Assembly: GCF_024347455.1 (NCBI RefSeq) | Contig: NZ_AP025483.1 | Location: 3,472,001-3,536,000 of the forward strand | Reading direction: 5' to 3' | Length of the DNA: 64,000 bases | From: Vibrio echinoideorum | GTDB lineage: Bacteria; Pseudomonadota; Gammaproteobacteria; Enterobacterales; Vibrionaceae | Shown here: in pieces, positions 39,720 to 47,938 of the stretch | Layout of the letters: each line of letters starts with the position of its first letter | How positions within the stretch are numbered: the stretch's first letter is position 1 | Notes under the pieces: model-generated | Database searches by the model: none | What the model saw: only the letters and a program-made list of their open reading frames with translations | Told to the model about the DNA's origin: nothing | Made by a program: the position numbers and the translations under genes

Positions 39720-41486
39720 TTAAACAGTTTTATAGTGCTCGATAGCTCGTTGCATTCTATCCAGAAGCGGAATAAATCCATTAAAATTGATACTATCTTG
39801 TTTTTTCTTTACGACTCTAGTAGCAAAATCATTTTTCCCGTAATAGCTACTTTTAGGCTCTTTCTTTTCAGTTGGATCAAAGGTTCTCTTATTTAGTGGC
39901 GTGCTCCATAATTTTTGCTCGAACAGGTTTTCAATCATTGTATCGTTACCGCTATTTAAGGGGGTAATTACTACGTACAAATTATGCATTACATGAATGA
40001 ATTCTGAGTTTTTAATCTTAGACTTCATATTTCCTTTTTTAGGAGGCGTAGGGTGCATAGACATAGTCGATATTTTCTGAAGTTTTGCAATGATTCCACC
40101 GTTATCATTTAAACCATCATCATTATCCAAAATGATTAAAACTGGGTATTCTGGCTTCTCAGACTTATAGAATTCATACCTTTCTTTATAAGCATCTATG
40201 AAGTTGGCTAGGTAGGAAGTTCCTCCTGCTAATTCAAGAATAAACTTAGTTCTTCTCGAATAGTCCATAAATTTAACTAGTGATTTAGGCTCTCCAGATT
40301 TGGCTTTAGCATCAATTAATGAAGGGTATTTACCTTTAAGCTTGTAAATCGCTGATGACAAGTACACATTATCAGTTTTTCCTTCACACAGTATTGTGGT
40401 CTTGCTGTTTGCATAGAACCACTTATAAAAAAGAAACTTACTCAAAGTCTTCTCTCTACTGCTCCAAACTTCACGGCTTCGAATTCCATGATGTCGGTGT
40501 TGGTAATGTGTACTCAGTTTTTCTGGGTAATGCACTCGATTGTGGCGGTCGACTGAATCAATGAAATTCAACCGCCCTTCCAATTCAAGAATAGAGCCTT
40601 CAACATGTTCGTCATTGATTAATCTCGTGTAGCTGCCTGTGTGGAATAACGAGTTGCACATTGCTTTGACTGTGCGTCGGTACTCTTTTTTTATCCCAAC
40701 CTTTTCGTTTACTACCAAGCCCGTTACGTCTTGACGAGAATCTTTATATTGAATTCTAGTTTTCTTTTCATTGATAACAAATCCAGCTCTAGAGATCTCT
40801 TTGTCAAGTCTTTTGCTTGCTTTGTAGACTCCATCAAGTTCTGCCATTATTTCAACTGGGAAACTATTTTTTCTTGTTGAGAAAGTTATATCGTCAGCGT
40901 AGCGAGTGTATCTACATGAATTTTTCTTTGCTAACTTTGCTAACGAGATATCTAGAGAATGTGTAATTAGATTGGTTATAACGGGAGAGCAAGGACTCCC
41001 TTGGGGCAAAGAATTATTATGACAAGCAATTTGCGCAACTGCTGTTGCAACATTGGGATCCAATAAAAAATTATTGTTCTTAATGAAAAAACCTCTAACT
41101 CTCCCAAAATTAAACGAGTCAAAAAAATTCCCCAAATCAATATTAAGGATATTTTTTGACTTTTTATGCATTTCAGCGTTAGTTATTATTGATTTTTCTT
41201 TAACAAAGCCATGCGATAGAGTATTGGAGATGTTTTTTTCTTTGTTGATATCATCTATGCAGCCGAGTAGCAGATCGGATAATGATTTTTGAATTTCTTT
41301 TAGTCTATCGTTGGGAGCTTTAATTAAGCGCTCACCACCAGTTTTTTTGGAGATCGTAAACTCTTGATACTTACTAGCATCGGACTCTACAAATAAGACA
41401 TAACTTAGAATTGATGGTTTGACGTCAAGAAGGATAGATAAATCGTTTCTAGATGAGCATTTCTTCAGTTTTTCTATAGAGTTCAT
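39720..41486 (-). CDS. Retron reverse transcriptase fused to a Toprim domain (Eco2/Ec67 type)
   Basis: A 588-residue fusion. The RT half has catalytic Asp117 (NIDLGNFFDSF), QGSPCSP (162-168), RYADD (195-199), and the retron-specific motifs NAEMH (NAxxH, 103-107) and VTG (254-256). The C-terminal half is a Toprim domain with EGKTD (368-372) and LDNDDG (453-458), giving the Glu and DxD metal ligands of OLD-type nucleases. Length matches the RT of retron Ec67 (586 residues as I recall), where the fused Toprim is the effector. A matching msr-msd RNA lies just upstream at 41527-41650. Retrons are anti-phage abortive-infection systems: the msDNA-RT complex guards the cell and releases effector activity on phage attack. 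Confidence 0.95.
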   Translation of the reverse strand: MNSIEKLKKCSSRNDLSILLDVKPSILSYVLFVESDASKYQEFTISKKTGGERLIKAPNDRLKEIQKSLSDLLLGCIDDINKEKNISNTLSHGFVKEKSIITNAEMHKKSKNILNIDLGNFFDSFNFGRVRGFFIKNNNFLLDPNVATAVAQIACHNNSLPQGSPCSPVITNLITHSLDISLAKLAKKNSCRYTRYADDITFSTRKNSFPVEIMAELDGVYKASKRLDKEISRAGFVINEKKTRIQYKDSRQDVTGLVVNEKVGIKKEYRRTVKAMCNSLFHTGSYTRLINDEHVEGSILELEGRLNFIDSVDRHNRVHYPEKLSTHYQHRHHGIRSREVWSSREKTLSKFLFYKWFYANSKTTILCEGKTDNVYLSSAIYKLKGKYPSLIDAKAKSGEPKSLVKFMDYSRRTKFILELAGGTSYLANFIDAYKERYEFYKSEKPEYPVLIILDNDDGLNDNGGIIAKLQKISTMSMHPTPPKKGNMKSKIKNSEFIHVMHNLYVVITPLNSGNDTMIENLFEQKLWSTPLNKRTFDPTEKKEPKSSYYGKNDFATRVVKKKQDSINFNGFIPLLDRMQRAIEHYKTV

Positions 41487-41526
41487 TTCAGGTTACCAAG
41501 GCAATAAACAACTAGAGGGAGGGGTC

Positions 41527-41650
41527 GCTTACGGGCACTCCTATGCCATGTCGAGGATCATAGAGAAACTGAACATTACATTATAAAGGCAAGTCTATCA
41601 GACGTTGTTTTCACTGATGGCGATACGCCACCCAAAATCTGCCCGTAAGC
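41527..41650 (-). ncRNA. Retron msr-msd non-coding RNA
   Basis: Closed by an 11-bp perfect inverted repeat: a1 at 41650-41640 and a2 at 41537-41527 (GCTTACGGGCA/TGCCCGTAAGC). After a1 the RNA reads AGATTTT, with the probable branching G at 41639 just inside a1. It continues with an msr hairpin GGTGGCG-TAT-CGCCATC (one G-U), then AGTG and a small GTCT-GAT-AGAC hairpin. The msd 3' part has CTATG/CATAG and ends GGAGTGCC into a2. The AGATTT after a1 and GGAGTGCC before a2 are shared with the Ec67 RNA as I remember it. It ends 41 bases before the RT start, the normal layout. Exact msDNA ends need mapping. Confidence 0.88.
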
Positions 41651-41657
41651 TATGGAT

Positions 41658-41690
41658 ATAGTACAATCATTCATAATTAATTAAAGTGAT
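41658..41690 (-). promoter_or_regulatory. Possible retron promoter
   Basis: On the minus strand TACTAT (41663-41658) lies 8 bases before a1 and could be a -10 element, preceded by TG and AT-rich DNA. The -35 (CTTTAA at 17-base spacing) is weak. Confidence 0.3.
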
Positions 41691-41873
41691 TAAAATCAAT
41701 AAATTAAATCGTTATTGATTCCAATGGCATTTTTGCTAAATAATCAGAATGAACTAACTGGTGTATGACAATATTCGCTTCATCGCGTATCCAGTATCGC
41801 TGGAAAAGATCAATATTTACCTATCGAAGCCCTCATACTAAATCTAAGGCAGTAAAAACTACATTCATTGTCT

Positions 41874-42038
41874 TCAGTTATTTGACGTCTTCGAGACCTC
41901 TACTTTCAACTGATCCTCTAAGATACTTTTTATCTGGGATAATTCTGCATATCCAACATCTCCACAGAACCCGCTCATCTCCACTTTCACTAGATGCATG
42001 AGGGTTTTCACTTGCTCTTCTGTCAGTATTAGTTCCAT
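41874..42038 (-). CDS. Small hypothetical protein upstream of the retron
   Basis: A 54-residue ORF starting MELILTEEQVKTLMHLVKVE and ending KVEVSKTSNN. It is acidic and amphipathic, with clean heptad-like helices, and reads as a real protein and not a random frame. GGA lies 6 bases before the ATG at 42038; an ATG two codons upstream is an alternative. It points the same way as the retron, 223 bases upstream of the ncRNA. It could be retron-associated or an independent cargo gene. I do not recognise the family. Confidence 0.5.
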   Translation of the reverse strand: MELILTEEQVKTLMHLVKVEMSGFCGDVGYAELSQIKSILEDQLKVEVSKTSNN

Positions 42039-42471
42039 ATTCATTCCACTGATTACGCACATCTATACATGTTGTATTAGTACAATACTTATAGCATGTT
42101 AACGAAAACCCAGCCAGCACATTGTTTGTAAGTTATTGAATTACAATACTTTAACTTAGGTTAGTGCATTAATTTAAATACACTTTTAATTTTAAACCGA
42201 CTGGTTTCATGCTAGAAATGAGTTCAATTATGATGATATGAATAATTTCGAGAGGATGCATTGATGCTGGATAGCAGTCAATCAATGCTCTTTCGAACAT
42301 TATAGTGGCTGATTTGAAGGTTAAGAATAGACACTCACAAACCTGAAAACATTTCAGGTTGGCGTTAAATATAGAGGTATGATTCAACCATGCACTCTAA
42401 TAAATAAGGCGTATTAGCACTAATATATTCATTAAGATCTTTAAAAATTGTGGGGAATTTCCATATTTTCC
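42039..42471. other. AT-rich non-coding stretch in the element
   Basis: I see no convincing gene. A 72-codon minus-strand frame (42169-42387) has no ribosome site and an implausible composition. The region presumably carries the promoter for the small ORF. Confidence 0.35.
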
Positions 42472-42514
42472 AGAAAAAGGCGGATGTCCAAGATCTTGGA
42501 CATCCGCTTTTTCT
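42472..42514. terminator. Long perfect hairpin between the retron unit and the PHP-ATPase gene
   Basis: The core 42480-42507 is a 28-bp perfect palindrome (GCGGATGTCCAAGA arm). Flanking AGAAAAAG/CTTTTTCT extends pairing with a single bulged G, and GGGAATTT (42453-42460)/AAATTCCC (42515-42522) can pair beyond that. U-tracts occur on both strands, so a bidirectional terminator is likely. It lies about 250 bases past the PHP-ATPase stop. Confidence 0.75.
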
Positions 42515-42762
42515 AAATTCCCGTCTCAAGCTTTCATACTGGTTATCTTTGCTTGGTTAAGATTCTGATAGTTGTTCGGGAGTAACCCCAAACGGTGGGT
42601 CTGCTGACTCGAACCGACCTTGTCATCATAAAAAATCGTTTTTACCGTATGATTGTTATCATCGTTACATGAGCTGAATTTGGCAAAGCCTAAATATAGA
42701 AGCCTTTGCCCAAACAGTGACGTTCACTTCTTCCATATTCTAGACAAGTTAAAGTCTTAGAA

Positions 42763-45573
42763 TCAAAGTAGGTTATATTTCTGCTCCCGTTCTTTGAAGG
42801 CACTGATGCCACCTTCAAGGATATGACAAACATGCTGTCGAATGCCTAGCTCATCAAGTGATTGATAGTCATGGCTGTTATCAGACTTCAAGCTATGCTC
42901 TATGCTACCGCCAAGATATTCAAATTGGTGTGTGCCTGCTGTGCCTGACTGCCCTCGTTGGTCTGCAACAACAATACACTCTGCATCTGCTGCAACCACT
43001 AGGTTTGCGTTGTGTGTCACCATGATAATTTGTCGCTTACTCTTACACTTACGAACGAAGTCTTTAAGTTCTGAATAAATCGTTCTGTTATCCAAGTTAT
43101 CCTCTGGCTGGTCAATCAATATTGGGTGCGTTGAGTTACTAAGCTCAAGCATCAAACTGAGTAAGACCAAGCCACGTTTACCCGGTGACATATGTACAAT
43201 GCTGTCGTTCTTATAGGTAACAAGGAAGTCGATACCGAAGTAATCAGCGTAAAGGAGCTTGTAAGCATCTTTAAGGCTCTGGTTCTTGCGCAAGGTAGGG
43301 GATTGACTGCCCCTGATAGTATTGGCGGTATTCTCTACAAATGCAGCGTGAGTATCAATGTCAAAATGGTAGTCACCATTTTCATCCTGAACATCATCGA
43401 CTACCGTGCGAATTGCCCCTGACTTGTGGTAGCAACTAACAAACGAATCAAACTTGCTAGCATCGACAACAACCTTTGCCTCAATCTTTATATCGTCATC
43501 CATTTGATGCTCACTGACTTTGGTACAGTGAGATTTGTATTGATCTATCAACGAACTGAACTGCTCATTTAGTTCCTTGATACACTCTTCACCTTTCTTG
43601 GTAATTGCCTCAAGCTCTTTTAGTTTGACATTGATTCTTGCAAGCTTCTCTCGCTCAACCTTGAGTTGCTTATTTAGTTGTTCAAGGGCAGCTTTGTCTT
43701 TCACGTTTTCTTCAAGTGGTTTCAGCTCACGCTCTACCCCCTCAAGCTTGTCGTTTAATGCAGTCAATCTATCGGGGATCGAGTCTAGCTTTAGATTCGC
43801 CTTGTCCTTGGTTGAAGTAAAGCCTGATGCTAAGTTTTGTTGCATTGAATCTAGTAAGCTTTTGAGAACCGTTGATTGTGCAATTAGCCCTGAATCTTGT
43901 TGTAGCTGATCTCGAATCGTGTCAATCCATTGTTCTTGTCGATTATCAATACTCTCTATGAATTTTCGTAAACCAGACTGAATATACGTGAGCCTGTCTT
44001 TTGCCCTGATAACGCACTGTCTTTTATGAACTAGGGAGGCGTAATACTTCTCTTGCTCTTCTGTCCATTTAGATTTGTCTCGAATCTCCTTTGCTCTCAC
44101 TTCAAGTGCTGCAATTTCATTTTTAACAGACTTATCGTTACCAATTTCATTGAGTTCACTGAGTAGCTTTTGGTACTCACTAATCAGTAAGAATCGAGTA
44201 TCAATTTTATCATTAATAGATGAGTTGACTGTGCGCACTCTATTCTCAAGGGCATTAACGAAGTCTTTGTATTGCTCATCTTGAAGAAGAGTTTTAGATA
44301 CCAACTCGTTTAAATCTTCTCGTCCATCTTGATCAGCCAATTGGTTGATATAAAGTTGAGGTATATAGGTGATAGCCCTTGCTTTGTCGTCAGCATCAGA
44401 CAACCTAGAGACTTCATTATTCGACCATTCAACCTCGAAATCTAAGTTAGGAATGTCGCTGTAGGTTGATGACTTTGATAACTCTACTCTGGTTGATACT
44501 TCGCTAGGGTTGATCGTCTTCGCAATGTGGTACAGAAGCATAGATTTACCGGAAGACTTACCACCAATGATTGTGTTCAGGTCTTTGTTAAGCGGTATCC
44601 ACTTCTTCGAAAACTTATTCACACCTGAGTTATCAATGTATCGAACCTGCTTAATGGTCTGATATTCAGCCTTAGTTTCGGGAGAAAGTTCACCAATAAA
44701 TGCACGGTCAGGCTCAAAAACAACCTGCTTTAGACCATTGAATGTAGGGTCTGCTTTAATCCAGCAATATCTCTTTTTGTCTGGTTCAAATAACTTGTCG
44801 ATACTATGCGCATCTGAACCATGAACACAAGGAACTAGACGACCAAGCTCGGCTATAATATCTGACCTACTCTTAGTTCCTTGACCAGTAAAGTAGTTGA
44901 TGTCACTTGGTGTGGCTGAAAATACCATGTCAATAAACTGGTAGATGTCTTTCTTTAAGCCAGTAAACCCACCATCTCTAATGCCGGACACACCATCATT
45001 AGAACCATTAGCCGCAACAACTATGGAGTTTTCTTTTAACCACTTCTCTCCGCTGTACCATTTCTTGAGTACATCGTAAGACGGTTTGAAGTTATTAATA
45101 CCTTCCCTTAATGAAGTTCTATTGCAGTGGGCTGTCTTTGGATACAACGCTCGACCATAGCTCATTAACTGATCTTCAGAGCAGGCATAGTTTTGGCCAT
45201 GATGGTCGATGAACAAACGACTGAGAGCGTTCTTGATTTCAGTTATATGATGTGTGGAATCAGGATTAACGAGTATGTGGATGTTTATCCCTTTATGTTT
45301 TTCAGTATTGGGAGTAATCCTAAATTCAATATTGGGGATAACTGTTTCAATATTTTTCATCCGCCCATGTTGTCGATACTCCACGACCTTTTCATAACCA
45401 GATATAGAGCAATAATCTGTGATGCCAATTACAGCAACACCAGAGTCAGATTTCTCGATGGCTGTAATGTAACCATTCCAATCACCTTTAAATTGTGTCT
45501 CTAATACAGAATCAGGAGTGTGTACATGAAGATCCCATCGCCTCCATTCTGAACCTTGTTCGTACAAGCGCAT
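42763..45573 (-). CDS. PHP-domain/SMC-like ATPase, Ppl/TrlF-type defence protein
   Basis: A 936-residue single-gene anti-phage candidate. The N-terminal PHP phosphoesterase domain (1-300) has DLHVHT (HxH, 16-18), GITDYC (about 50-55), NIEFRI and CVHGSDAHS (251-256, DxH), all metal ligands of an active PHP site. An SMC/Rad50-like ATPase follows with Walker A GGKSSGKS (337-344), a long coiled coil (about 430-690), signature MSPGKRGLVLL, Walker B PILIDQPEDNLD (about 817-828) and the His switch VTHNAN. This fusion matches the Ppl defence system and RefSeq TrlF-family proteins as I recall. The trigger and the PHP substrate (nucleic acid or nucleotide) are unknown. It is 1.1 kb upstream of the retron RNA, same strand, but separated by a terminator. 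Confidence 0.88.
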   Translation of the reverse strand: MRLYEQGSEWRRWDLHVHTPDSVLETQFKGDWNGYITAIEKSDSGVAVIGITDYCSISGYEKVVEYRQHGRMKNIETVIPNIEFRITPNTEKHKGINIHILVNPDSTHHITEIKNALSRLFIDHHGQNYACSEDQLMSYGRALYPKTAHCNRTSLREGINNFKPSYDVLKKWYSGEKWLKENSIVVAANGSNDGVSGIRDGGFTGLKKDIYQFIDMVFSATPSDINYFTGQGTKSRSDIIAELGRLVPCVHGSDAHSIDKLFEPDKKRYCWIKADPTFNGLKQVVFEPDRAFIGELSPETKAEYQTIKQVRYIDNSGVNKFSKKWIPLNKDLNTIIGGKSSGKSMLLYHIAKTINPSEVSTRVELSKSSTYSDIPNLDFEVEWSNNEVSRLSDADDKARAITYIPQLYINQLADQDGREDLNELVSKTLLQDEQYKDFVNALENRVRTVNSSINDKIDTRFLLISEYQKLLSELNEIGNDKSVKNEIAALEVRAKEIRDKSKWTEEQEKYYASLVHKRQCVIRAKDRLTYIQSGLRKFIESIDNRQEQWIDTIRDQLQQDSGLIAQSTVLKSLLDSMQQNLASGFTSTKDKANLKLDSIPDRLTALNDKLEGVERELKPLEENVKDKAALEQLNKQLKVEREKLARINVKLKELEAITKKGEECIKELNEQFSSLIDQYKSHCTKVSEHQMDDDIKIEAKVVVDASKFDSFVSCYHKSGAIRTVVDDVQDENGDYHFDIDTHAAFVENTANTIRGSQSPTLRKNQSLKDAYKLLYADYFGIDFLVTYKNDSIVHMSPGKRGLVLLSLMLELSNSTHPILIDQPEDNLDNRTIYSELKDFVRKCKSKRQIIMVTHNANLVVAADAECIVVADQRGQSGTAGTHQFEYLGGSIEHSLKSDNSHDYQSLDELGIRQHVCHILEGGISAFKEREQKYNLL

Positions 45574-45966
45574 TCAATTCCCACTAAACTAATAAATTTT
45601 ATGAAATTTATCACATAACATACAATGTTTAGCTTGATTTCAGTCACATGTTGATTGAGAGACTACTAACCTGACTGGCTATGAAAAAGGCGATGAAGTC
45701 GGTCTTGCGTTTTGCCACGCATTACTTTTTGTATATCAATACTAGTTGACTATCTGTTACGTATTTAGAAGTGGGGCAAAACGTGTTAGTCGAATAAATG
45801 AAGCTGCTCACCTTATGGTTGTAATGATTTAAATACAGGTAAAATTAGACTTGTTGCCTATAGTGAATTGTCTGGAAAGTGATATAGTAAATCTAACATT
45901 TTTAGGAAAAATCGATTCAAATGTCGATTTTTCTGGAAAAGGCTCTAATACCTTCTCCTTTCTACC
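45574..45966. other. Right-end region of the element with subterminal repeats
   Basis: Non-coding. TCTGGAAA, the inner half of the terminal repeat, recurs at 45871-45878 and 45932-45939 in the opposite orientation to the right repeat. A 9-bp palindrome pair AAAAATCGA/TCGATTTTT sits at 45907-45915 and 45924-45932. CGTTTTGCC (45708-45716) has its complement GGCAAAACG at 45775-45783. These look like recombinase or accessory-factor sites. The promoter of the PHP-ATPase gene must also lie here. Confidence 0.5.
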
Positions 45967-45981
45967 TTTCCAGATTTATTT
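45967..45981. repeat. Right terminal inverted repeat of the element
   Basis: TTTCCAGATTTATTT, perfect reverse complement of 33907-33921; the outer edge is at 45981. Confidence 0.85.
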
Positions 45982-46046
45982 CAGAAACCACCTGTGTTGG
46001 TAACCGCCAACGATGCGTTAATCAACGCTATTTGTTGATATCTCTT

Positions 46047-46075
46047 AAAAAGCAGGCCTTGTGCCTGCTTTTTTT
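46047..46075 (+). terminator. Terminator, probably the original gor terminator displaced by the island
   Basis: An 11-bp stem AAAAAGCAGGC/GCCTGCTTTTT (46047-46057 and 46063-46073) with a CTTGT loop and a T-run. No plus-strand gene lies between the island edge and this hairpin, so it most likely once ended gor transcription. Confidence 0.75.
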
Positions 46076-46153
46076 ATGTCCACTCTTGAACCTTACCCCT
46101 CAACTCCACGTAACACAGATACTGACCTATCTAGAACAGTAATGGAGTTTATA

Positions 46154-46405
46154 ATGAATCTACTAATTGAATCATTTGAAGGCGGGATCTACCTGGCTTA
46201 CCAAATCGTTGGCGAGCACAAGCAATTGATCAAAGACAACCACCAGCACCCAATGAAGTTTTTGAGCGTCAATCAGGCGCGTGACCACTTTAGTGACCAT
46301 GATGTAGCATCGGCGACGCTTATCCACAACAGCGCTTATGATGAAATGTGCGGCGAGCATTGTGGCAACACACAACCGTTCGAGATTGATTTGAAGTGGA
46401 GTTAA
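46154..46405 (+). CDS. Small DUF6482-like protein
   Basis: An 83-residue acidic, His-rich protein (MNLLIESFEGGIYLAYQIVGEHKQLI...DHDVASATLIHNSAYDEMCGEH). I associate it with the DUF6482 family common in Vibrio; function unknown. I start at ATG 46154, which has GGAG 6 bases upstream; ATGs at 46142 and further upstream lack a ribosome site or run into the terminator region. It is the first native gene right of the island and ends in its own strong terminator. Confidence 0.75.
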   Translation: MNLLIESFEGGIYLAYQIVGEHKQLIKDNHQHPMKFLSVNQARDHFSDHDVASATLIHNSAYDEMCGEHCGNTQPFEIDLKWS

Positions 46406-46435
46406 ATCAACTTCAAATCAATCGTGATAAAAATT

Positions 46436-46463
46436 GAAAGGCTTGCATCGATGCAAGCCTTTC
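46436..46463. terminator. Bidirectional terminator between DUF6482 and nqrB-like genes
   Basis: A 28-bp perfect palindrome with arm GAAAGGCTTGCATC, giving U-rich tails on both strands. Confidence 0.88.
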
Positions 46464-46494
46464 TTATTGGGAGTAACTTCTCTCTACACTCAAA

Positions 46495-47736
46495 TCAACG
46501 CGATGTTCGTTGTTGCCTACGTTTAATGTTTTGCTCTTTGACAATAAAGTCGAACAGTGGAGCGAACAGGTTGGCAAACAAGATGGCTAGCATGATGCCC
46601 TCTGGATAAGCAGGATTAAGCACTCGAATACCTACCGTCATAACACCGATAAGAATCCCGTAAGCCCATTTACTGTTATTGGTGAAGGCTGCTGATACAG
46701 GGTCAGTCGCCATAAAGAACGTACCAAAGGCGACACCTCCCAAAACAAAATGCCAATAGAAGGGCATCGAAAACATAGAATTGGTTTCGGATCCGATCCA
46801 GTTCATCAAACTAGAAGTCACCACAAGGCCAATAATGACTCCAGCAACAATACGCCAAGAGGCTATATTCATAAAAATCAGAATCAAACCCGTCAGCATG
46901 ATCAACAGTGAAGAAACCTCACCCATCGACCCCGGAATATTACCGATAAACGCATCCATCCAAGTTATCGCCTCGCCAGTCATATTGTTGATTAGCGAAG
47001 TACTGCCACCTTCATACCATTGACTCAAAGGAGTTGCACCTGAATAGCCGTCAGCGGCCACCCATACTAAGCCTCCCGACATGTTGGCCGGATAGGCAAA
47101 GTAGAGAAACGCACGACCTGCGAGTGCGGGGTTGAGGAAATTGCGACCGGTTCCACCGAACAACTCTTTGGCGACAACAATACCAAAGGTTATCCCTAGA
47201 GCGGCTTGCCACAACGGAATGGTCGGCGGAAGGATTAAGGCAAACAGCACCGAGCTAACAAAAAAGCCTTCGTTGACCTCGTGCTTGCGAACGACAGCGA
47301 ACAACACTTCCCAGAAACCACCGACGACAAAAACCGTGGCGTAAACGGGTAAAAAATAAAGAGCACCGAGCAGTATCTGGCTACCCCAACCGCTTGCCAT
47401 CAATGATTGTGCATCCCCAAATGCCCACGACAAGCGCCAACTACTCTCAATCAGAGAGGCGAGTTCATTCAATTGATAACTGGATGTTAGCGCCGAAACA
47501 CTCTGATGCCCGACGTTGTACATTCCCCAGAACATGGCTGGGAAGGTCGCTAACCACACTAGAATCATGATGCGCTTGAGATCGATGCTATCTCTAACGT
47601 GGGTCAGGCCTCGGTTTACGGTGCCAGGCGTGTAAAATATCGTCGCGAACGCCTCGTACACTGGGTAGAGCTTTTCGTACTTACCTCCAGCCTCGAAGCG
47701 CGGAGCCACATCTTCTAAACGTTTTTTTAAACTCAT
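46495..47736 (-). CDS. Solitary NqrB-like subunit (RnfD/NqrB family)
   Basis: A 413-residue membrane protein very similar to NqrB of the sodium-pumping NADH:quinone reductase. It has [51 protein letters not shown] and [28 protein letters not shown]. The flavinylation motif [12 protein letters not shown] is kept, with the Thr that carries covalent FMN. None of the other nqr genes is nearby, so this is a second stand-alone copy outside the usual operon. I start at ATG 47736 (AAGGTGA 8 bases upstream). Its partner and role are unknown; it might substitute in or compete with the Nqr complex. Confidence 0.85.
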   Translation of the reverse strand: MSLKKRLEDVAPRFEAGGKYEKLYPVYEAFATIFYTPGTVNRGLTHVRDSIDLKRIMILVWLATFPAMFWGMYNVGHQSVSALTSSYQLNELASLIESSWRLSWAFGDAQSLMASGWGSQILLGALYFLPVYATVFVVGGFWEVLFAVVRKHEVNEGFFVSSVLFALILPPTIPLWQAALGITFGIVVAKELFGGTGRNFLNPALAGRAFLYFAYPANMSGGLVWVAADGYSGATPLSQWYEGGSTSLINNMTGEAITWMDAFIGNIPGSMGEVSSLLIMLTGLILIFMNIASWRIVAGVIIGLVVTSSLMNWIGSETNSMFSMPFYWHFVLGGVAFGTFFMATDPVSAAFTNNSKWAYGILIGVMTVGIRVLNPAYPEGIMLAILFANLFAPLFDFIVKEQNIKRRQQRTSR

Positions 47737-47891
47737 AATCTCAATCACCTTATTGCTTGAGTTATGGTTTTCTACGCATCAACCGCTCAATTTGAACAAC
47801 TTTTGCGATTTTTAATCAAGTTTGTATTGAGAAACAGATCAGAGTTCAAAAGCAAAATCGACGTTGAGAACGTTAGGATTCATAAACAACA

Positions 47892-47915
47892 AAGCCCCAG
47901 CAATCGCTGAGGCTT
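47892..47915 (-). terminator. Terminator of the SPOR-like gene
   Basis: AAGCCCCAGC/GCTGAGGCTT stem with one mismatch and an AATC loop, 24 bases after the minus-strand stop. The U-tail is imperfect. Confidence 0.6.
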
Positions 47916-47938
47916 GTTTAGTGTTACTTCAGGTCTAC

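Larger units (their letters stand above)
33907..45981. mobile_element. SE-type tyrosine-recombinase integrative element with a defence cargo (12.1 kb)
   Basis: The element is bounded by a perfect 15-bp inverted repeat at 33907-33921 and 45967-45981. Its left part is a four-gene recombination operon (complete tyrosine recombinase, degenerate recombinase-fold protein, second complete recombinase, small coiled-coil protein). This is the intA-tfp-intB-srap core that I recall for strand-biased circularizing integrative elements of Vibrio; Tn554 (TnpA-TnpB-TnpC) is a more distant parallel. The related gamma-mobile-trio (Gmt) naming is an alternative label I cannot exclude. Cargo on the minus strand is an Eco2-type retron and a PHP-ATPase defence gene, plus a small ORF. 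It is inserted between gor and its likely terminator. No direct target duplication is evident at the repeat edges, so true cut points may differ by a few bases. Confidence 0.8.

Noticed and set aside
42169..42387. 72-codon minus-strand ORF in the element
   Set aside because: No ribosome site, odd composition and no recognisable motif.
42600..42630. tRNA-like T-arm fragment (GACTCGAACCGACC) in the element
   Set aside because: No pairing partner strand or anticodon arm could be built around it; too short to call an attachment-site tRNA remnant.
33907..45981. Integron or CRISPR structure within the island
   Set aside because: No attC-like series, no regularly spaced direct repeats and no cas genes; recombinases are not of the IntI type.
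45921..46142. 73-codon plus-strand ORF spanning the right end of the element
   Set aside because: It runs through the terminal repeat and the terminator hairpin, so it cannot be a natural gene.
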